A stretch of 64,000 nt of DNA, taken from NCBI GenBank assembly GCA_016874095.1, contig VGVH01000010.1:1-64000 (forward strand). Direction: 5' to 3'. This document shows positions 20,667 through 30,699 of this stretch, piece by piece; positions within the stretch are counted from its first letter, which is position 1, and each line of letters starts with the position of its first letter. A program made the translations under genes and the position numbers. The notes beneath the pieces are model-generated. The model saw nothing but the letters and a program-made list of their open reading frames with translations, was not told the DNA's origin and ran no database searches. Source of the stretch: Gammaproteobacteria bacterium (GTDB taxonomy: Bacteria; Pseudomonadota; Gammaproteobacteria; Steroidobacterales; GCA-2729495).

Positions 20667-21320
20667 TCAGCGACTGCCCGGCAGCTCCCGCAACAGGCGC
20701 TCCGCAGCGCGGCTGGCCACGGTGACCAGCGGCGCCGGGTTCTCGGTCGCAGAGTCATAGGCATAGTTCAGCTCGCCGCCGCCCTCCCAGGCAACCGCGC
20801 CGGTGTGCGAGTCCCAGACCTGCAGGAACACGCGGAGATTGGCCTGCTTGGTGTCCATGAGGCGCAGCCCGAAGAAGCTCAGCCTGCTCCGCGACAGCTG
20901 CTGGAAATCTGCAAGGCTCAACTGGACCAGATAGCGAACACCCCCGACTTCGCCCACACGCTTCAGCACCGAACCCTCGAGGATGCCGGTCTCGAGGTAG
21001 TCGCGGTACATGCTCTTGTAGTCCTGATCGAGGTCGGCCGCGTTGACGTCGCTCAGGATGCTCGGCAGCGGGACGATCTTGACGCCGGGCCTGGCGTCGC
21101 CCAGCGCACGGGCGAAAGCCTGCGCCAGCGCCTGCTTGTCGGCCTCGCGCCCGGTTGCCGCCGCGGGCGTGAGGAACCCGACGCCACCGGTTTCGAGATC
21201 GGTCGCGCCCAGGGACAGGTTGCTCGACTGCACCTCGTGGCGCGTTTGCTGGCCGATGCCGCAGGCGCCCAAGGCCGCGGTCGCCACGAGCAGACAGAGC
21301 AGACGCCAGGTGCGGGGCAT
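20667..21320 (-). CDS. Lipoprotein of unknown function, first gene of the operon
   Basis: A 217-residue lipoprotein with lipobox LGAC. The mature part has an alternating alpha/beta look (VKIVPLPSILSDVNAADLD, VRYLVQLSLADFQQL, RVFLQVWDSHTGAVAWEG) resembling proteins that report on cell-envelope assembly, but I cannot name a family. It opens the long minus-strand operon and is transcribed divergently from the maoC-like gene. Confidence 0.82.
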   Translation of the reverse strand: MPRTWRLLCLLVATAALGACGIGQQTRHEVQSSNLSLGATDLETGGVGFLTPAAATGREADKQALAQAFARALGDARPGVKIVPLPSILSDVNAADLDQDYKSMYRDYLETGILEGSVLKRVGEVGGVRYLVQLSLADFQQLSRSRLSFFGLRLMDTKQANLRVFLQVWDSHTGAVAWEGGGELNYAYDSATENPAPLVTVASRAAERLLRELPGSR

Positions 21321-21353
21321 CGATCATCACCATCGAACCGGGAAACCGGCGTC

Positions 21354-21359
21354 ATTCTG
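21354..21359 (-). promoter_or_regulatory. Putative extended -10 box for the kinase/vWA operon
   Basis: On the minus strand the sequence tgatggCAGAAT lies about 34 bp before the first lipoprotein start. It combines a TG-n extension with a -10-like hexamer. No good -35 hexamer is visible. This is suggestive only. Confidence 0.3.
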
Positions 21360-21408
21360 CCATCAATCGGCTGCGTCACGGGGCGCCCTGCGCCGTCATG
21401 CGACCATC

Positions 21409-21417
21409 TGGTAGCAT
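21409..21417 (+). promoter_or_regulatory. Putative extended -10 box for the maoC-like gene
   Basis: The string TGGTAGCAT (TG-n plus TAGCAT) lies 31 bp before ATG 21449. Similar TG-n-TAnnAT boxes precede several other genes in this window. Confidence 0.35.
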
Positions 21418-21448
21418 CACAGCCTCGCGGATTCCCACGGGGCCCGAC

Positions 21449-21916
21449 ATGGCGCTTGCCGATGCAAAGGCCGATCTCGAGGCGAAGATCGGCCAGGAAA
21501 TATTCGTCAGCGACTGGCTGACCATCACCCAGGACATGGTCAACGCGTTCGCGGCGGCGACGCGGGATTACCAGTGGATACACGTGAATCCCGAACGGGC
21601 GAAGACAGAGTCCCCGTACCGCGCGACGATCGCACACGGCTACTTCACCCTGTCGCTGTACCCCTACCTCCGCGACATGGTGAACGAATCGAAGCCGATG
21701 TTTCCCGGCGTGCGCAGCACGATCAACTATGGAATCAACAAGCTCCGGTTCCCGAACGCGGTGGCCGTCGGCAGCCGCATCCGTGCCCGCTGCAAGCTCC
21801 TCGGCGTCGAGGACGTCAAGAACAGCCTGCAGATCACCGAGGAATTCACCGCCGAAATCGACGGTCAGTCGCGGCCCGGCTGCGTCGCCGAATGCGTCAT
21901 GCGGCTTTATTTCTGA
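21449..21916 (+). CDS. MaoC-like (R)-specific enoyl-CoA hydratase / NodN-like dehydratase
   Basis: A 155-residue hot-dog-fold protein. The hydratase motif is visible as TRDYQWIHVNPERA (catalytic Asp and His), followed by ATIAHGYFTLSL, typical of the MaoC/NodN family. It probably hydrates a trans-2-enoyl-CoA. ATG 21449 is preferred over the upstream track start. It is followed after 11 bp by an enoyl-CoA hydratase gene on the same strand. Confidence 0.9.
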   Translation: MALADAKADLEAKIGQEIFVSDWLTITQDMVNAFAAATRDYQWIHVNPERAKTESPYRATIAHGYFTLSLYPYLRDMVNESKPMFPGVRSTINYGINKLRFPNAVAVGSRIRARCKLLGVEDVKNSLQITEEFTAEIDGQSRPGCVAECVMRLYF

Positions 21917-21927
21917 GCGAGGCAGTC

Positions 21928-22692
21928 ATGAGCGATGCACCCCTGATCATCGAGCGCAACGGCGCGATCCTCACGCTGACGATCAACCGCCCCGACAAGC
22001 GCAACGCGCTGTCGCTGGCGCTGCTCGACGACATCGGCAAGACGCTGGCACGCCATGCGGATGACGACGGCATCCTGGCGGCGGTGGTCACCGCCGCGGG
22101 CGACAAGTGCTTCGCCGCCGGCGGCGACCTGCAGGAGCTCGACGGGGTCCGCAGCGAAGCCGATGCGCGCACCATGAGCAAGCGCGGCCGCGCCGCACTC
22201 GACAAGCTGCGCACCTTTCCGGTTCCGGTGATTGCCGCGCTGAACGGTCACGCGCTCGGCGGCGGAGCGGAACTCGCACTCGCCTGCGACCTGCGCGTTG
22301 CTGCACCGCACGCCGAGATCGGCTTCCTGCAGGGACAGCTTGCCGTGACGACAGCCTGGGGCGGCGGCATCGACCTCGCCCTCACCATCGGCGATCGCCA
22401 GGCCCTGCGCATGCTGTCCACCAGCGCGAAGCTCGAGGCATCACGCGCGCAGGACATCGGCCTGGTCGACTGGGTCTGCGCCCCCGGCCAGCCGCTCGAC
22501 GCCTGCGTGCGTACCTTCCTCAAGCCCTACCTCGCGCGCACGCGCGCGGTGCTCGTCGGCTTCAAGGCGCAGACCTCCGTGCATCGACGCAAGGTGCACG
22601 CTGAACGCGCCGCAGTCGAGCAAGAGCATTTCGTGCGCACCTGGACGCACGCGGATCACTGGGCGGCGGTGGCGGCAGCGAAGAAGGGCTGA
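21928..22692 (+). CDS. Enoyl-CoA hydratase/isomerase (crotonase family)
   Basis: A 254-residue crotonase-fold protein beginning at ATG 21928 (GAGG five bases upstream). Visible are NRPDKRNALS, the oxyanion-hole region CFAAGGDLQEL and NGHALGGGAELALACDLRVA. The C-terminal motif ERAAVEQEHFVRTWTHADHW resembles hydratases that act on short or branched acyl-CoAs. The track ORF begins 354 bp too early. It pairs with the MaoC-like gene in a short plus-strand unit. Confidence 0.92.
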   Translation: MSDAPLIIERNGAILTLTINRPDKRNALSLALLDDIGKTLARHADDDGILAAVVTAAGDKCFAAGGDLQELDGVRSEADARTMSKRGRAALDKLRTFPVPVIAALNGHALGGGAELALACDLRVAAPHAEIGFLQGQLAVTTAWGGGIDLALTIGDRQALRMLSTSAKLEASRAQDIGLVDWVCAPGQPLDACVRTFLKPYLARTRAVLVGFKAQTSVHRRKVHAERAAVEQEHFVRTWTHADHWAAVAAAKKG

Positions 22693-22745
22693 TACCGGCC
22701 GTTGCCGACCGGCGCTGGCGGAAACAGCCGCCCAGGCAGGCAGCC

Positions 22746-24407
22746 TCAGCGCAACGCGCGGCGCAGGATCTTCCCGACGTTCGACTTCGGCAGCGTGTCG
22801 CGGAACTCGATGTGCTTCGGCACCTTGAACGGCGTAAGCCCTGCGCGGCAGTGGGCGCGGATGTCGTCGGCGGTAGCCGACTGCCCCGGCTGCAGCACGA
22901 TGAATACCTTTACTGCTTCGCCCGTGTTCTGGTCGGGCACGCCAATGCAGGCGGCTTCGAGCACGGCCGGGTGGCGCATCACCACGTTCTCGATCTCGTT
23001 CGGGTAGGCCTTGAGGCCTGACACGGCGATCATGTCCTTCTTGCGGTCGACGATGCGGAGGTAACCCTGCTCGTCCATCACGGCGATGTCGCCGGTGCGC
23101 AGCCAGCCATCCGGCGTGAAGGCCGTTGCCGATGCGCCGTTGTTGCCCCAGTAGCCGCGCATGACCTGCGGGCCCTTTACGCAGAGCTCGCCTGGCTGAC
23201 CGAGCGGCGCGTCGCGGCCCTCGTCGTCGCGCAGCACGACGTCGGTGCTCGGATACGGCAGTCCGATCGAGCCGGTGTACGCCGTTATCGTCGGCGGATT
23301 CGAGGTAACGACCGGCGATGCCTCCGACAGGCCATAACCCTCGAGCACCGTGCCGCCCGTCACTTCGGCCCAGCGCTTCGCCGTCGCTTCCATGACCGCC
23401 ATGCCACCGGCCGACGTGAGCTTCAAGTGGGAGAAGTCGACGGTGGCGACGTCGGGATGATTCGCCAGGTGCTGATAGAGCGTGTTGACACCGGTCATCA
23501 CGGTGAACGGCCAGCGTCGCAGCTCGCGGATGAAACCCTTCAGGTCGCGCGGATCGGTGATGAGGACGTTGAGCCCGCCGATGTCCGTGTAACAGAAGCA
23601 GTTACAGGTGAGTGCGTATACGTGGTAGAGCGGCAGCGCAGTGATGACGATCTCCTGACCGCGGACGACGTAGCCGCCGAACCAGGTGTTGCACTGGCGT
23701 ATGTTCGCGACCAGGTTGCCGTGGCTCAGCATCGCACCGCGCGACAGGCCCGTGGTGCCGCCGGTGTATTGCAGGCAGGCCAGATCGGAACTGCCGAGCG
23801 CGACGGGCTGACAGGAGAATCCGTGCGCGATGGCTGAACGGAATCGGACAGCTGCCGGCAGTCGCCAGGGCTTCACCAGCCGGCGCAGGTGCCGCACGGC
23901 GAAATTGACCAGCGGTCCCTTCGGAAAGCCGAGCAGGTCGCCGATACCCGTCACCACGATGTGCTCGACGGCCGTGCCGGGCAGCGCCTGCTCGAGCACG
24001 GCCGCTGCATTCTCCACGATGACGATCGCGCGGGCTCCCGCATCCTTGAGCTGGTGCGAGAGCTCCGCTGCGGTGTACAGCGGATTCACGTTCACGGCGA
24101 CCATGCCGGCGCGCAGGATGCCGTACAACACCACGGGGAATTGCAGGAGGTTCGGCAGCATGATCGCCACGCGGTCGCCGCGCTGGAGTTTCAGGCCCTG
24201 CTGCAGATACGCCGCAAACTGCCGCGACAGCCGGTCAAGTTCGGCGAAAGTGATCGTGCGGCCGAAACTCGCGAAAGCCGGTCGGTCCGCGTAAAGCGCG
24301 ACCGCCTCCTCCAGCATGCGCGCCAGGCTGTCGTCGGGCGCGACTTCGATCTCCGCCGGCACACCCGGCGGGTAGTTCGCGAGCCAGGGACGCGCGGTTG
24401 CCGTCAT
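22746..24407 (-). CDS. Long-chain fatty acid-CoA ligase (FadD-like)
   Basis: A 553-residue AMP-forming acyl-CoA synthetase. ATG 24407 gives the normal N-terminus; the track start lies inside the S46 peptidase gene. Adenylation motifs include YTGGTTGLSRGAMLSH (P-loop), GYGLSEASPVV, GWLRTGDIA and the C-terminal DRKKDMIAVSGLKAYP and KSNVGKILRRALR with the catalytic Lys. It begins 4 bp after the peptidase gene, so the two are co-transcribed. It converges on the enoyl-CoA hydratase gene. Confidence 0.93.
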   Translation of the reverse strand: MTATARPWLANYPPGVPAEIEVAPDDSLARMLEEAVALYADRPAFASFGRTITFAELDRLSRQFAAYLQQGLKLQRGDRVAIMLPNLLQFPVVLYGILRAGMVAVNVNPLYTAAELSHQLKDAGARAIVIVENAAAVLEQALPGTAVEHIVVTGIGDLLGFPKGPLVNFAVRHLRRLVKPWRLPAAVRFRSAIAHGFSCQPVALGSSDLACLQYTGGTTGLSRGAMLSHGNLVANIRQCNTWFGGYVVRGQEIVITALPLYHVYALTCNCFCYTDIGGLNVLITDPRDLKGFIRELRRWPFTVMTGVNTLYQHLANHPDVATVDFSHLKLTSAGGMAVMEATAKRWAEVTGGTVLEGYGLSEASPVVTSNPPTITAYTGSIGLPYPSTDVVLRDDEGRDAPLGQPGELCVKGPQVMRGYWGNNGASATAFTPDGWLRTGDIAVMDEQGYLRIVDRKKDMIAVSGLKAYPNEIENVVMRHPAVLEAACIGVPDQNTGEAVKVFIVLQPGQSATADDIRAHCRAGLTPFKVPKHIEFRDTLPKSNVGKILRRALR

Positions 24408-24411
24408 GCGT

Positions 24412-26478
<2,067 letters not shown>

Positions 26479-26580
26479 GGCGGCCCCATTTCAGGCGCTA
26501 AGCGGGCGTGATGCCATTGTGGCACCGACGACCCCGGCCGCGCTGCAGGTCCTGCATCCGGAACCCCGGTGCCCCGCGAA

Positions 26581-26589
26581 TGGCATAAT
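26581..26589 (+). promoter_or_regulatory. Putative extended -10 box for the mevalonate/idi operon
   Basis: The string TGGCATAAT (TG-n plus CATAAT) lies 46 bp before the GTG start of the HMG-CoA reductase fusion. No convincing -35 hexamer is present. Confidence 0.38.
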
Positions 26590-26635
26590 TGCGGTTGATT
26601 CCCCCGGCCCAGGCAAACGACCCCGAAGGCACCCA

Positions 26636-28894
26636 GTGGCACGCTCCCGAATCCCCCACTTCTACCGCATGTCCCCCGCCGAGCGCGTGCGGGCGGTACA
26701 CGACCTCGGCCTGCTGAGCGACGGCGACTTCGACCGCCTGTCCAAGGGCACGGCGACGCTCGACATCAGTGCCGCGGACAAGATGATCGAGAACGTGATT
26801 GGCGTGCTCGGCATGCCCATCGGGCTGGGCCTGAACTTCCTGATCAATGGCCGGGAGTACGTGGTACCGCTGGCCGTGGAGGAGCCGTCCATTGTCGCGG
26901 GCCTGAGTGCCGCTGCCAAGATGGCGCGGGCCTCCGGGGGCTACACCGCCACCTCCACGCCGCCGATCCTCATCGGCCAGATCCAGGTGATCGACGTACC
27001 GGACATGGCGCGCGCCATGGCGGCTTTGCGCGACCGGCAACAGGAGATCCTCGACCTCGCCAACAGCTTCCACCCGCGGATGGTGGCCCGCGGCGGCGGC
27101 GCCGTGGACATCGAGGTCCGCAGCTACCCGATGGCGAGCACGGACGGGGAAATGCTGATCCTGCACCTGCTCGTCGATACGCGAGACGCGATGGGCGCAA
27201 ACCTCGTCAATGGCATGTGCGAGGGCGTGGCGTCGCTGGTCGAGACGATCACCGAAGGCCAGGTGTTCCTGCGCATCCTCTCGAACCTGGCCGACCGGGC
27301 GCTCGCCCGCGCCGAGGTGACGCTGCCACCGTCCGCACTGGCCGGCAAAGGCTACTCGGGCGAGCGGGTGCGCGACGGCATCGTCATCGCCGCCGACTTC
27401 GCCTGCGTCGACCCTTACCGTGCGACGACGCACAACAAGGGAATCATGAACGGCATAGACGCCGTCGCTCTCGCGACCGGCAACGACTGGCGCGCGATCG
27501 AAGCGGGAGCGCATGCCTACGCCGCGCGCCAGGGCCGCTACACCTCGCTGACGCAATGGTGGCGCGATGAGGCCGGCAACCTGCGCGGGCGCATCGAGCT
27601 GCCGATGAAGGTCGGCATAGTCGGCGGGCCGCTCGAGTCGAACCCCGGCGTGGCGATGAACCTGCGCATACTCGGCGTGAAGTCCGGCCAGGAACTCGCC
27701 GAGGTCATGGCAGCGGTAGGCCTTGCGCAGAATTTCGCCGCATTGCGCGCGCTGGCTACCGACGGCATCCAGGTCGGGCACATGACGCTGCATGCACGCA
27801 GCGTCGTCAAGGCAGCAGGCACACCGCCCGAACTCTTCGACGAAGTCCTGGAGCGGCTGCTGCGCGACGGCGATATCAAGGTATGGAAAGCAGAGCAGCT
27901 GCTGGCCGAGGTGAAGGCGCAGCATTTGCCCGGCGCCGGCGCCATACAGCCGGCCAAGCTCGACGCGGAACTCGGCGTCGGCTACGGCAAGGTGATCCTG
28001 CTGGGCGAGCATGCGGTCGTGTACGGACGGCATGCGATGGCCGTGCCACTGCCGCTCACGACGCGCGCGGTCGTCGACGACGCCGGCAAGGGCGTCGAAC
28101 TGCTGATCCCGCGCTGGGGGGTGGAATACCAGCTGGCCAAGCCGCCCGAGCAGCGCCGTTCCTTCGAGCGCGCCGCTGGCGTCATACTTGACCGGCTCGG
28201 ATTGACCGATCGCAACCTGCGCATCGAGGTGTTCCCCGACGTACCGCGGGGCATGGGCCTCGGCGGATCGGCAGCGATTGCCGTGGCGATCATCCGCGCG
28301 CTGGACCGCCACTTCGCCCTGAAGCTGAGCGATGAACAGGTCAATGATCTGGCCTATCTGTCGGAGGAAATCGCCCACGGCAGCCCGAGCGGCATCGACA
28401 ACACGCTCGCGACCTACGGCAAGCCGCTGGTGTACCGGCGCGGCGCGCCACCACTGGTGGAGCCGCTGGCCCTGCGCTCGCCGCTGCACCTGGTCATCGG
28501 GATGACGGCCGCCGAGGGCCTCACCGCGAAAACGGTCGGCCACGTGCGAGAGGCCCGCGAGCGCAACCCGCGGCTCTACGAGAAGATATTCGACGACATC
28601 GACGCGCTGGTGCTGCAGTCGGTTGCCGCGCTACGCGACGACGACATCGCGGCCCTGGGCGAGCTGATGAATGTCTGCCAGGGCCTGCTGAACGCGCTGC
28701 AGGTCTCCACGCCGGAGCTGGAGCGGCTGATCGGCATCGCCCGCGAAGCCGGCGCGCTGGGCGCGAAGCTGACGGGCGGCGGCGGCGGCGGCGCGATGGT
28801 CGCGCTGTGCGCGGGCGATACCAGCCGCGTGCAGCAGGCGATCGAGCGGCAGGGTTTCCGCGCCATCGCGGTCGTCGCTGGCGGTGATTCATGA
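26636..28894 (+). CDS. Fusion of class II HMG-CoA reductase and mevalonate kinase
   Basis: A 752-residue two-enzyme protein. GTG 26636 has GAAGG six bases upstream, and its product ARSRIPHFYRMSPAERV aligns with the N-terminus of Pseudomonas mevalonii HMG-CoA reductase as I recall it; the track start is too early. Residues about 1-425 are a class II reductase (MIENVIG, VEEPSIVAG, DAMGANLVN, THNKGIMNGIDAVALATGND, catalytic-His region QVGHMTLHAR). A 20-residue linker leads to a GHMP-family mevalonate kinase (about 448-752: KVILLGEHAVVYG, MGLGGSAAIAVA, HGSPSGIDN, KLTGGGGGGAMVAL). Together they convert HMG-CoA to mevalonate and then to phosphomevalonate. Both halves look complete and active. The stop overlaps idi (ATGA). 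Confidence 0.93.
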   Translation: MARSRIPHFYRMSPAERVRAVHDLGLLSDGDFDRLSKGTATLDISAADKMIENVIGVLGMPIGLGLNFLINGREYVVPLAVEEPSIVAGLSAAAKMARASGGYTATSTPPILIGQIQVIDVPDMARAMAALRDRQQEILDLANSFHPRMVARGGGAVDIEVRSYPMASTDGEMLILHLLVDTRDAMGANLVNGMCEGVASLVETITEGQVFLRILSNLADRALARAEVTLPPSALAGKGYSGERVRDGIVIAADFACVDPYRATTHNKGIMNGIDAVALATGNDWRAIEAGAHAYAARQGRYTSLTQWWRDEAGNLRGRIELPMKVGIVGGPLESNPGVAMNLRILGVKSGQELAEVMAAVGLAQNFAALRALATDGIQVGHMTLHARSVVKAAGTPPELFDEVLERLLRDGDIKVWKAEQLLAEVKAQHLPGAGAIQPAKLDAELGVGYGKVILLGEHAVVYGRHAMAVPLPLTTRAVVDDAGKGVELLIPRWGVEYQLAKPPEQRRSFERAAGVILDRLGLTDRNLRIEVFPDVPRGMGLGGSAAIAVAIIRALDRHFALKLSDEQVNDLAYLSEEIAHGSPSGIDNTLATYGKPLVYRRGAPPLVEPLALRSPLHLVIGMTAAEGLTAKTVGHVREARERNPRLYEKIFDDIDALVLQSVAALRDDDIAALGELMNVCQGLLNALQVSTPELERLIGIAREAGALGAKLTGGGGGGAMVALCAGDTSRVQQAIERQGFRAIAVVAGGDS

Positions 28895-29469
28895 GCGCAC
28901 TCAGCGCACCTGGCAACCGGCCTGCCGACCGCCTGATCCTCGTGGACAGCCAAGACCGGGAGATCGGCTCGCTATCCAAGGAGGAGTGCCACGCCGGCAG
29001 CGGCATCCTGCACCGCGCGTTCTCGATCTTCCTTTTCGACCCGCGGGGCCGCGTACTGCTGCAGCAGCGCAGCGCCGAGAAACCGCTGTGGCCGCTGTAC
29101 TGGTCAAACAGCTGCTGCAGCCACCCGCGCGAAGGCGAGCCGGTGGAAGCAGCGGTGCGCCGCCGCGTGCGCGAGGAGCTGGCTCTCAGCTGCCAGCCGC
29201 GCTTCCTCTACAAGTTCGAATACCACGCGCGCTTCACCGATGTAGGGGCGGAGCACGAGCTCTGCTGGGTCTACGCGGGATTCGTCGACCAGGCCCCGGT
29301 TGCCGATCCCGCCGAGGTCGCCGCCCTGCGATTCGTGAGTCCGGCCGAACTGGGCGCCGAAGCCGCCGCCCAACCCGAAAGGCTCACGCCCTGGCTGAAA
29401 CTGGAGTGGGCCGAGATTGCAGCCAGGCACCTGCACGGCATCGAAGCTGCCAATCCGGGTGCGCGCTAG
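28891..29469 (+). CDS. idi: Isopentenyl-diphosphate delta-isomerase, type I
   Basis: A 192-residue Nudix-fold enzyme interconverting IPP and DMAPP. The active-site Cys lies in WSNSCCSHPREGE; REELALS and the Glu/Trp-rich EHELCWVYAG segment complete the metal site. Translation is coupled to the upstream fusion by an ATGA overlap, so one operon makes mevalonate phosphate and handles IPP, although the two intermediate steps are missing here. Confidence 0.95.
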   Translation: MSALSAPGNRPADRLILVDSQDREIGSLSKEECHAGSGILHRAFSIFLFDPRGRVLLQQRSAEKPLWPLYWSNSCCSHPREGEPVEAAVRRRVREELALSCQPRFLYKFEYHARFTDVGAEHELCWVYAGFVDQAPVADPAEVAALRFVSPAELGAEAAAQPERLTPWLKLEWAEIAARHLHGIEAANPGAR

Positions 29470-30278
29470 TGGGCACGGTCGTCGTCACCGGCAGCAGCAA
29501 GGGCATCGGCCGTGGCCTTGCCACGGAGTTCATCCGCCGCGGACACGATGTCGTCGTCACCGCGCGCGACCCGATCCAGGTTGAACAGGCCGCGCAGGAG
29601 CTTACGGCGCTCGGGCCCGGCCGCGCCACCGGCGTGGTCTGCGATGTCACGAAGAAGAGCGACGTCGAGGCGCTGTGGCAGGCGGCGGTGCGGACTTTCG
29701 GGCGGGTCGACTGGTGGATCAACAATGCAGGCCATGCCGACGCACAGTGGAACGTGCACGAGATGCCGGAGCCTGCGGTGCACAAGCTCATCGACGGCAA
29801 CTTCAAGGGCACCATCTTCGGCAGCCAGGTCGCCGCGCTGGGCATGCGCGCACAGGGGTCAGGCGCCTTGTACAACATGCTTGGCGGCTCCTTCGGCGGC
29901 GGACGAGTGACGCCGAACATGGGCGTCTACAGTTCCACCAAGGCAGCGGTGTGGAAACTCACCCAGTACCTTGTTGCGGAGAACAAGGGCACCGGCGTAC
30001 TGGTCGGCAGCATCAGTCCCGGCATGCTGATCAGCGACAACTGGTTTCAACAGCAGAAGCAGATGACACCGGAGGAATGGGTGAAGATCCGTCCGTTCCT
30101 GAACATCCTCTGCGACCACGTCGACACGGCTGCGCCCTGGCTGGTCGAGCAGGTGCTCGCGAATCGCGAGAGCGGCAAGCGCATTGCCTGGCTCACCAAT
30201 GGCAAGATCACCGGCCGGTTCTTCGACGCCTACGTCCTGCGCCGCAAGCGGGATCTGTTCAGCCGCTACGGCCTGTAG
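29469..30278 (+). CDS. Short-chain dehydrogenase/reductase
   Basis: A 269-residue SDR starting at GTG 29469, which overlaps the idi stop by one base (TAGTG). Cofactor motif TGSSKGIG, NNAG and the catalytic YSSTK are present. The NFKGTIFG and SPGMLISDNW stretches recall the chlorophyllide b reductase (NOL/NYC1) branch of SDRs, a weak likeness only. The tight coupling to idi suggests a role in isoprenoid or carotenoid modification, which is inferred from position. The long track ORF upstream is a shadow of idi. Confidence 0.88.
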   Translation: MGTVVVTGSSKGIGRGLATEFIRRGHDVVVTARDPIQVEQAAQELTALGPGRATGVVCDVTKKSDVEALWQAAVRTFGRVDWWINNAGHADAQWNVHEMPEPAVHKLIDGNFKGTIFGSQVAALGMRAQGSGALYNMLGGSFGGGRVTPNMGVYSSTKAAVWKLTQYLVAENKGTGVLVGSISPGMLISDNWFQQQKQMTPEEWVKIRPFLNILCDHVDTAAPWLVEQVLANRESGKRIAWLTNGKITGRFFDAYVLRRKRDLFSRYGL

Positions 30279-30296
30279 CCGCGGTGTCCGCGCCGC

Positions 30297-30687
30297 ATGA
30301 CTGAAGCGGCGCTCCTTTCCATCAGCGGCGCAAGACGCCGGCGCGGCGAGCGCACGACGCTTGCGGGCGTCAGCCTCGAAGTTGCGCCCGGCGAACTGGT
30401 CGCGCTGCTCGGCCCGAACGGCGCAGGCACTGACGCTCACCAACGTCGTGATCCTCGTCATGTCGGCCGTCGGCGGCAGCATGGTCCCGCGCTTCTTCAT
30501 GCCAGGCTGGCTGCAGACGCTCGGCTGGCTCACGCCCAACACCTGGGTGCTGGAAGCCTACGGCGGCGTCATGACACGCGGCGAATCCCTCGTCGGCGTC
30601 GCCTTCCCGCTGTGCCTGCTGGCGCTCGCCACCATCGGCTCGCTGCTCGTCGCGCAGGTTCTGGCGCGGCGGATGGCGCGGGATTAG
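30297..30687 (+). pseudogene. Deletion-fused ABC transporter remnant (ATPase head joined to permease tail)
   Basis: The first about 45 codons (from ATG 30297) match the start of an ABC ATPase up to the Walker A motif (LLGPNGAG), then break off one residue before the expected GKT. From about 30428 a different frame encodes the end of an ABC-2 permease (TNVVILVMSAVGGSMVPRFF to LARRMARD) and ends at 30687. Everything between, normally well over 1 kb, is gone. The two parts are out of frame, so no functional transporter can be made. The gene once formed the tail of the idi-SDR operon. Confidence 0.8.
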
Positions 30688-30699
30688 AAGCAGGCCGCC

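Noticed and set aside
26498-28543. 681-residue minus-strand ORF
   Set aside because: It lies wholly opposite the HMGR-MVK fusion, whose motifs are unambiguous, and shows no recognisable motif itself.
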